From the NCBI GenBank assembly GCA_947175585.1, contig CAMWNL010000168.1:1-5062 (forward strand): a stretch of DNA of 5,062 nucleotides. Reading direction: 5' to 3'. Each line of letters starts with the position of its first letter. Within the stretch, counting starts at the first letter, position 1. The translations under genes and the position numbers were made by a program. Below, piece after piece: positions 1-5,062 of this stretch. Source of the stretch: an uncultured Bacteroidales bacterium. GTDB lineage: Bacteria > Bacteroidota > Bacteroidia > Bacteroidales > Muribaculaceae. The notes under the pieces are model-generated. The model had not been told where the DNA came from and made no database searches. It saw only the letters and a list, made by a program, of their open reading frames with translations.

Positions 1-2190
1 GAGTATAACCTCAGCGTTTCAGGCGGCGGCGATAAAGCGACATATTATACGTCGCTCGGCTATCAGGACGAAAAAGGCAATGTGCCCGGTGTGTCGATGA
101 ACCGATTTAACATAGTGCTTAAGACCAATTACCGTCTCAGCGAGAAGTTCAAAGTCGGGGCGTCGGTGTTTGCCAACCGCCGCAAGAAAGATTCATATCT
201 CACCGACAACGACGGTTTCACAAATCCTGTCTACTATTCGCGTCGCGCCAACCCTTACCAGCTTCCTTACGATGAGTATGGCAATTACATCTACGACACT
301 GACATTCAGGGACGCGAGGACAGCGATCTTAAATTCAATGTCTTTGAGGAGCGCAACAACACATCCTACTCTCAGGAGACCACAGGAGTGACCGCTCTCA
401 TTGACGCCGATCTGCGCTTCACTGACTATCTTAAAGCTATCACTCAGGTCGGATTCCAGTATGATCAGGTCGACACTCAGTCATTTGCCGGACAAGAAAC
501 CTACGCCATGCGCAAAGAGTTCTACCGCACCGAGGTTATGGGCGCCGACGGTGTCCGCCGTTCATTCCTGCCTGACGGAGGCCGCCATATCCAGAGCAAA
601 TCGACCAACAAACAGATCAACTGGAAGGCTCAGATCGAGTTCAGCAAACGCCTCGCCCCTGATCACGAGCTTGAGGCTATGGCCGGCACTGAAATCCGCA
701 AGACATGGTATGATTATTTTTCTTCAACCGCTTACGGCTATGACCGCAAGACCCTCACCAACAAACCGGTCATCTTCCCCAACGAGTCATGGGCGCGAAA
801 CTTCCCTCTCCACACTGAGAGCGTGCTCGAAAACGCCTATGCTTCGTTCTACGCCACGGCGTCCTACTCTCTCATGCGACGTTACACTTTGGGCGCATCT
901 GTCCGGTTCGACGGTAGCGACCTCTTCGGCGTTGACAAGAAATACCGCTTTCTCCCACTCTATTCGTTCAGCGGTTTGTGGCGCATCTCCGACGAATCAT
1001 TCATGCGTGACGTCACCGCTGTCAATAATCTCGCCGTCCGTTTAAGCTACGGCATCCAAGGCAACATCGACAAATCGACCTCTTCTTATGTGATGGGTGA
1101 CTACAACAACGCTTCCATCCTCCCGGGTGTGACGGAAGACGTCATCGTGCTCGGCACTCCTCCCAACCGACGTCTCCGCTGGGAGAAGACCCACACTGCC
1201 AACGCCGGTATCGACGTCTCACTCTTTGATAACAGGATCAACCTCTCGGCCGACGCTTATTATCGTAAAGGCAACGACCTGATTGCTCTGAAGATGCTTC
1301 CGCTCGAAACCGGGTTTACCTCGACGATGGTCAACTGGGCGAGCATGCGTAACCGCGGTATCGAATTTGCGTTGTCGACCCGTAACATTGCCAACAAAGA
1401 CTTCAGATGGACTACCAATTTTAACATCGCTTACAACGAAAACACTGTCCTGCAGGAAACCGTTCCCTTCAACCAGACCACGCCTTCACGCGAAGGTTAT
1501 CCCGTCAATGCTATTTTTGCCTACCGCACCGCCGGCCTCGACTCTGACGGTTATCCGCTGTTCCTCACCGACGACGGCCGTAAAGTGACAGCCAAGGAGT
1601 TTCTCCGTCTTAACGCTGCCGGAGCGAGCACCCTCACTGCCGAAGAGCAGCGCGACCTCTACACATACATAGGTTCAGGCGACCCGTTGTGGACAGGTGG
1701 CTTCATCAACAACTTCTACTACCGCGATTTCGACTTTACCGTCAACTTCGCCTTCAATCTCGACATGTACACTCGCATACAACCCTCCTACAGCAGTGTG
1801 TGGTTTGACCGCGGCATGAACACCAACCGTGACATCCTCGACCGCTGGACCCCCTCAAACACCGACGCCAAGCTTCCGGCCCTCATGCCTGACGGCTATC
1901 GTACCGACGAGCGCACTCAGTATGGCGAGTTTACCCTTTATTCTATGCTCGACACATGGGTCAAGCGCACCAACTATTTCCGTCTCCAGAGTGTAATCCT
2001 CGGCTACAACATTCCCACTCCGATTGTTGCGCGTATGGGTCTTTCATCGGTCCGCGTAGCCTTCGAGGCGCGCAACCTTGCCGTCTTCGGATCGAGCTAT
2101 CGCAACTTCCTCGACCCCGAGACTATGGGCAATCCCTTCGCTCAACCCATCCCGAAGAGCTACACATTCAATCTTCAAGTTAAATTCTGA
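1..2190 (+). CDS. SusC/RagA-family TonB-dependent outer-membrane transporter, 5'-truncated by the window
   Basis: This is the barrel portion of a TonB-linked transporter that imports oligomeric nutrients (glycans or peptides) across the outer membrane with a SusD-like lid. The frame is open from base 1, so the gene starts upstream; 729 residues are visible, against roughly 1000 for the family. The missing part would hold the signal peptide, the carboxypeptidase-D-like domain and most or all of the plug. Visible family hallmarks, in window residue numbers, are the opening YNLSVSGGGDKATYYTSLGY strand pair (2-21), RFDGSDLFG (302-310), LSYGIQGN (348-355), RWEKTH (393-398) in a strand-turn region, and a late W-x-K-R-T-N-Y-F-R-L-Q segment. 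The C-terminus is KSYTFNLQVKF, ending in the aromatic Phe typical of BAM-assembled barrels. No frameshift or internal stop is present. The downstream susD-like gene follows after 14 bases, so the two are probably co-transcribed. The substrate cannot be read from this sequence. A GTG at position 82 is only an internal codon, not the true start. Confidence 0.96.
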   Translation, partial: EYNLSVSGGGDKATYYTSLGYQDEKGNVPGVSMNRFNIVLKTNYRLSEKFKVGASVFANRRKKDSYLTDNDGFTNPVYYSRRANPYQLPYDEYGNYIYDTDIQGREDSDLKFNVFEERNNTSYSQETTGVTALIDADLRFTDYLKAITQVGFQYDQVDTQSFAGQETYAMRKEFYRTEVMGADGVRRSFLPDGGRHIQSKSTNKQINWKAQIEFSKRLAPDHELEAMAGTEIRKTWYDYFSSTAYGYDRKTLTNKPVIFPNESWARNFPLHTESVLENAYASFYATASYSLMRRYTLGASVRFDGSDLFGVDKKYRFLPLYSFSGLWRISDESFMRDVTAVNNLAVRLSYGIQGNIDKSTSSYVMGDYNNASILPGVTEDVIVLGTPPNRRLRWEKTHTANAGIDVSLFDNRINLSADAYYRKGNDLIALKMLPLETGFTSTMVNWASMRNRGIEFALSTRNIANKDFRWTTNFNIAYNENTVLQETVPFNQTTPSREGYPVNAIFAYRTAGLDSDGYPLFLTDDGRKVTAKEFLRLNAAGASTLTAEEQRDLYTYIGSGDPLWTGGFINNFYYRDFDFTVNFAFNLDMYTRIQPSYSSVWFDRGMNTNRDILDRWTPSNTDAKLPALMPDGYRTDERTQYGEFTLYSMLDTWVKRTNYFRLQSVILGYNIPTPIVARMGLSSVRVAFEARNLAVFGSSYRNFLDPETMGNPFAQPIPKSYTFNLQVKF

Positions 2191-2204
2191 CAAACCGACG
2201 ACTT

Positions 2205-3536
2205 ATGAAACTCAACAAAATATTTGCATCTCTTCTCACTGTCGCTGCGCTCGCCTCTCTCACCTCCTGCGACAGTTTCCTCGACATTCAGCCTGTCGGT
2301 AAAGTCATTCCGACGACTGTTCCTGAATTCCGTTCTCTGATTACCGAGGCTTACGTTACTGTCCCCGACGACCGCGGTCTCGCGTCATTCCGAAGCGACG
2401 AAATCACTCTCGACGCCACTCTCTCGTCCAACGACCTCGGCTCTTATCTCGACATCTGGCGCTGGAACGACGCCACTCCCGATGAAAACACAGCCACATT
2501 CAGCTGGCGCCAGTTCTATCATGTCCTGTTCATCGCCAACTATGTCATCGAGAGCCAACACCTCATGACCGGCGGCACCACCGATGAAATAAATCAGATG
2601 GTCGGCGAAGCATACATGCTCCGCGCCTATATGCACTTCATCCTTGCCAACCTCCATGCCCCGGCCTACACAGCCTGTGACCCTACCACGACAAAAGCTA
2701 TTCCACTCAAACTCGACAGCGACGTCGAGGGTGTGCTCACGCGTGACTATCTCAGTGACGTCTATGCAGCCATTCAGAACGACCTTGACGCAGCAGACCG
2801 CAATCTCAACGTCGACTCATGGCCCGACGGTCTTAACTACCGCTTCACCACTCTTTCGGTCGACGCCCTCCGCTCTCGCGTGATGCTCTACATGGGTCGC
2901 TGGTCCGACGCTCGCGAAGCCGCCGACCGTGTCCTCGCCCGACAGAACACACTCTCTTCACTCTCTTCCGAGCTGCCCAATGCTTACAATTCTGCCGAAA
3001 ACATCCTCGCTCTTGAGCAGATTATGACAGCACAGTACGCCCGTGCGTTCAAAGTCAACCGCGACTTCTATCGTCTTTATGAGTCGTCCGACCTCCGCCG
3101 CCGGGCATATTTTAATCAGGTGACAACCTCCAACATCCTCCTCACAAAAGGTGGCTCTAACACCTACACTTGTTCACTCCGTGTCGGCGAAATTCTCCTC
3201 AATGCAGCCGAAGCCGCCTGTCACGAAGGCCTCACTGACCTGGCCGCCGACTACCTGCTCACCCTTCAGCGCATGCGCTATAATGATAACGGCGCCGCAA
3301 AGGAGACAGCTGTCTCAGCCATGGATGCCGACGCGCTGCTTTCAGAGATCCTTGATGAGCGTGCCCGCGAACTCGCCTTCGAAGGCCACCGCTGGTTTGA
3401 CCTGCGACGCACAACCAGACCACGCATTGAACGCTCCTACCGTGGCGAGACCTATGTGCTCGAACATAACGATGACCGCTACACCATCCGCATCCCCTCC
3501 GAGGCTATAGCCGCCAACCCCGGACTCGCTGAATAA
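2205..3536 (+). CDS. SusD/RagB-family nutrient-binding outer-membrane lipoprotein
   Basis: This is the surface lipoprotein partner of the preceding SusC-like transporter; by family knowledge it caps the barrel, binds ligand and opens like a hinged lid. The 443-residue protein is complete. Residues 1-21 form a lipoprotein signal peptide (MKLNKIF, hydrophobic core, then lipobox L19-T20-S21-C22), so Cys22 is the predicted lipidated residue. It is followed by DSFLDIQP (23-30), the N-terminal signature of many SusD homologues. Helical TPR-like segments include 131-153 (GEAYMLRAYMHF), 182-202 and 217-245. The strongest family motif is at 382-402, with D384-E385-R386-A-R-E-L-A-F-E-G-H-R-W-F-D-L-R-R. 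The end, RIPSEAIAANPGLAE, matches the usual IP..EI..NP.L ending but stops a few residues early. The length is at the short end for the family (often 480-600), so a loop may be reduced. The start is the ATG 14 bases after the susC stop; no Shine-Dalgarno is obvious, which is normal in Bacteroidota. The ligand is unknown. Confidence 0.96.
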   Translation: MKLNKIFASLLTVAALASLTSCDSFLDIQPVGKVIPTTVPEFRSLITEAYVTVPDDRGLASFRSDEITLDATLSSNDLGSYLDIWRWNDATPDENTATFSWRQFYHVLFIANYVIESQHLMTGGTTDEINQMVGEAYMLRAYMHFILANLHAPAYTACDPTTTKAIPLKLDSDVEGVLTRDYLSDVYAAIQNDLDAADRNLNVDSWPDGLNYRFTTLSVDALRSRVMLYMGRWSDAREAADRVLARQNTLSSLSSELPNAYNSAENILALEQIMTAQYARAFKVNRDFYRLYESSDLRRRAYFNQVTTSNILLTKGGSNTYTCSLRVGEILLNAAEAACHEGLTDLAADYLLTLQRMRYNDNGAAKETAVSAMDADALLSEILDERARELAFEGHRWFDLRRTTRPRIERSYRGETYVLEHNDDRYTIRIPSEAIAANPGLAE

Positions 3537-3541
3537 CAAAT

Positions 3542-3565
3542 GTAGGGACGCACCCCGGTGCGTCC
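3542..3565 (+). repeat. REP-like palindrome with 5' GTAG tetranucleotide
   Basis: The arms GGACGCACC (3546-3554) and GGTGCGTCC (3557-3565) are perfect reverse complements separated by CC; as a realistic RNA or single-strand hairpin this gives 8 base pairs and a CCCG loop. GTAG (3542-3545) sits directly at the 5' foot. Known REP sequences moved by RAYT (REP-associated tyrosine transposase) proteins carry a GTAG or GGAG tetranucleotide in this position. The element is compact, much more GC-rich than the AT-rich leader after it, and lies 5 bases after the susD stop, an intergenic site typical for REPs. No RAYT gene is in the window. A single copy cannot prove repetitiveness, so the alternative is simply a hairpin of the susD transcript end. 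Confidence 0.6.
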
Positions 3566-3577
3566 TCTCCGTTTTTT
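3546..3577 (+). terminator. Possible intrinsic terminator or attenuator after susD
   Basis: The GC-rich hairpin at 3546-3565 is followed by a run of six T at 3572-3577. Hairpin plus U-run is the intrinsic terminator pattern, and the position just after the susD stop fits. The fit is imperfect: six bases (TCTCCG, 3566-3571) separate the stem from the T-run, whereas strong terminators have the U-tract abutting the stem. It may therefore terminate only partly, letting some transcripts continue into the gene at 3613, or have no termination role. It overlaps the REP-like palindrome, and both readings may be true. Confidence 0.35.
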
Positions 3578-3612
3578 GACTCACAGTATTAATATTTTAA
3601 ATAATTTATCGT
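3572..3612 (+). promoter_or_regulatory. AT-rich leader, weak candidate promoter region for the third gene
   Basis: Bacteroidota housekeeping promoters have TTTG near -33 and TAnnTTTG near -7. TTTG occurs at 3575-3578, and an AT-rich stretch (3587-3609) follows. No good -7 match sits at the right distance: TATTTTAA (3593-3600) is too close and TAATTTAT (3602-3609) is rather far and lacks the final G. The region resembles the AT-rich leaders seen before Bacteroidota genes, where translation starts without a Shine-Dalgarno sequence; none is visible before the ATG at 3613. A promoter here would uncouple the third gene from susCD, but the sequence only weakly supports it. Confidence 0.25.
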
Positions 3613-5062
3613 ATGAAAAAATTTTTACTTTCTGCAGTTGCTGCCGCAACAGCCGTCACGATGTCAGCCGAGCTGACTCAAGTCGGAAACATTCAGGTGT
3701 ATAATCCATTTAACGAAGAGGAAATCATCTACAATGCCCCGGTAGCTATTGATAATGATGGCGAACTCATTGCTTCCGGTGCCTTCAATCGAGACATCAG
3801 CATCGACTTTACCAAACTGTCCAATATCGGTAATAGCGCTTACCTCGTAAAAAGCAACAGATCTACCAACTATGAAGCTTGGGCCGTTGGCATTATCGGC
3901 TCGGCATCTGTAACCAAAATCGTTACCGATACCGACAACAACATCTATGTTGCCGGTCAGTATGCCGATGAAGTTACCTTCGGCACAACTTCAGGCGAAG
4001 AAATCGTTATCGAGGGCATGATGCTCGACGGAGCATCCACTGTCGAACAAAACTCTGCCTTCATTGCAAAATACAACAAAGACGGTCAGTTACTCGCGGT
4101 CCGCTCATTCGTTCCTCAGATTCAGGCTGACCTCCTTCCTCTGATTGATGATTGGGAAGCCTTCCCTATATATATGTACTTTGACGGAGAAGTTAGATTC
4201 CAGATTTGCGACATCTGCACTGTTGGTGACCGACTCTATGTTGCCACCTCATACAATGGCGTCACCAAGATTGATGATCTTACTCTTGATGCTTCATACG
4301 TGAACTACGACGGTTGGATGTATTGCGACAACCGCTCGGCCGCAATCTTCTCGCTCGACTCCGAGCTTGCTGACGCCACACTCGTTGACCAGATTTCTTC
4401 TACTGTAAACAATGGCGACTACACTGAGAACACCTACGAAGTCTGGAACGCTCGCTTTGATGTAGTCGGCAGCGACATGGTTGTAGCATACACCGGTATT
4501 GGCGAACTCAATTATAATGGTTCGGTTATCGAACTCGCCGACGCTCCTATCTTTATCTTCTCTTCATTCAAAGATGGTCAGTTCGTTAATAAAAAAATCG
4601 TTCCCACCGCCGATTCTATGATCAACTCATTCAACTCTGTTGTAGGTGTGAAGATTGTTGGCGACAATGCTTACGCAGTTGGTAATAAATATACTGATTA
4701 TTTAGATGGCGAAGAGACTGCTTACAAAAATGAAGCTTTCGTAGCTACGATTCCGTCACTTGACGTTAACAATATCGAGCTTACCACAGCCGAACTCACT
4801 TACTATGATGCTCTATACTACCAACTCACCTCAGCAGCTTTCACTGAAGCCGGTCCTATTTACATGACGTCTCTCAGCTACTGGCAATCGGCAGACGATG
4901 TTCACAAGAAAGGCGAACTCGCCGGCAATGGTGATACCTTCGTTTTCAACAGCGGCTCTATAGCTAACGACCTTGGCCTGAATACAAACACTGCTGCTAA
5001 TAATAACTATGTTGCATTCTCTTCTGTAGACGCTTCTTTGGTCAACTTCTGGATATCTACAT
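3613..5062 (+). CDS. Secreted beta-propeller-like protein of unknown function, 3'-truncated by the window
   Basis: The gene is open to the window end, giving 483 residues. The start ATG is well constrained: an in-frame TAA lies at 3598-3600, and a signal peptide follows immediately (MKKFLLSAVAAATAVTMSA, likely cut after Ala19). There is no lipobox Cys, so it is probably periplasmic or secreted, not lipidated. The mature part shows recurring blade-like units of 50-70 residues, starting near 42, 100, 196, 277, 340 and 404. The clearest is 100-166: VTKIVTDTDNNIYVAGQY, then a variable loop, then SAFIAKYNKDGQLLAVRSF; this resembles the SBBP-type propeller repeat (V.D..GN.YV.G ... F.AK....G). Cysteines are few (199, 202, 238), including a C-x2-C. 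No glycosidase, peptidase or carbohydrate-binding module motif was recognised. Its place after susCD suggests an accessory surface or binding role, but this is inference; it could also be an unrelated gene with its own promoter. Any C-terminal sorting domain lies outside the window. Confidence 0.9.
   Translation, partial: MKKFLLSAVAAATAVTMSAELTQVGNIQVYNPFNEEEIIYNAPVAIDNDGELIASGAFNRDISIDFTKLSNIGNSAYLVKSNRSTNYEAWAVGIIGSASVTKIVTDTDNNIYVAGQYADEVTFGTTSGEEIVIEGMMLDGASTVEQNSAFIAKYNKDGQLLAVRSFVPQIQADLLPLIDDWEAFPIYMYFDGEVRFQICDICTVGDRLYVATSYNGVTKIDDLTLDASYVNYDGWMYCDNRSAAIFSLDSELADATLVDQISSTVNNGDYTENTYEVWNARFDVVGSDMVVAYTGIGELNYNGSVIELADAPIFIFSSFKDGQFVNKKIVPTADSMINSFNSVVGVKIVGDNAYAVGNKYTDYLDGEETAYKNEAFVATIPSLDVNNIELTTAELTYYDALYYQLTSAAFTEAGPIYMTSLSYWQSADDVHKKGELAGNGDTFVFNSGSIANDLGLNTNTAANNNYVAFSSVDASLVNFWIST

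Noticed and set aside
82..84. GTG as the start codon of the susC-like gene
   Set aside because: The frame stays open to base 1, and the residues before it form a typical SusC barrel strand pair, so the gene begins upstream of the window.
401..1045. A 214-codon open frame in another frame inside the susC-like gene
   Set aside because: It lies fully inside a gene with clear family motifs, and its Ser/Thr/Arg/Pro-rich translation is typical of out-of-frame reading of this codon usage.
2385..2657. Open frame on the minus strand inside the susD-like gene (also one at 3342-3584)
   Set aside because: Antisense to an intact family member, with no recognisable protein motif and no start context; best explained as a shadow of the coding strand.
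3616..3628. A6-T5 homopolymer run at the start of the third gene as a phase-variation tract
   Set aside because: The runs are short and simply encode the Lys-Lys-Phe-Leu of a normal signal peptide; no length variation can be inferred from one sequence.
3613..5062. Calling the third gene SusE or SusF
   Set aside because: SusE/SusF-type proteins are lipoproteins with Ig-like and starch-binding domains; this one has no lipobox Cys and shows propeller-like repeats instead.

Overview
The window looks like Bacteroidota DNA, most likely a gut Bacteroidales species; a Muribaculaceae-like origin is a guess from style only. The evidence is an adjacent susC-like/susD-like pair, a Bacteroidota-type lipoprotein signal on the SusD-like protein, and start codons with AT-rich leaders instead of clear Shine-Dalgarno sequences. 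All genes found are on the + strand, and coding density is high.

Positions 1-2190 hold the C-terminal 729 residues of a SusC/RagA-type TonB-dependent outer-membrane transporter; its N-terminus lies before the window. After 14 bases comes a complete 443-residue SusD/RagB-type surface lipoprotein (2205-3536). The two almost certainly form one operon and one complex: the SusC barrel with the SusD lid that captures ligand and opens and closes over the barrel. Nothing here names the substrate.

Positions 3537-3612 are the only real intergenic gap. It contains a perfect 9-bp inverted repeat with the tetranucleotide GTAG directly at its 5' foot, which is the layout of REP elements mobilised by RAYT-type tyrosine transposases. 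A T6 run and an AT-rich leader follow, so the spot may also attenuate transcription or carry a promoter for the next gene.

Positions 3613-5062 hold the first 483 residues of a third gene that runs off the window. It encodes an exported protein with a plain signal peptide (no lipobox) and about six degenerate blade-like repeats, at least one of which resembles an SBBP-type beta-propeller repeat. Its base composition is visibly lower in GC than the susCD pair. It occupies the position where Sus-like loci often encode accessory surface glycan-binding proteins or enzymes, but it is not recognisably SusE, SusF or a glycoside hydrolase. No tRNA, rRNA, CRISPR array, insertion sequence or complete mobile element was seen.
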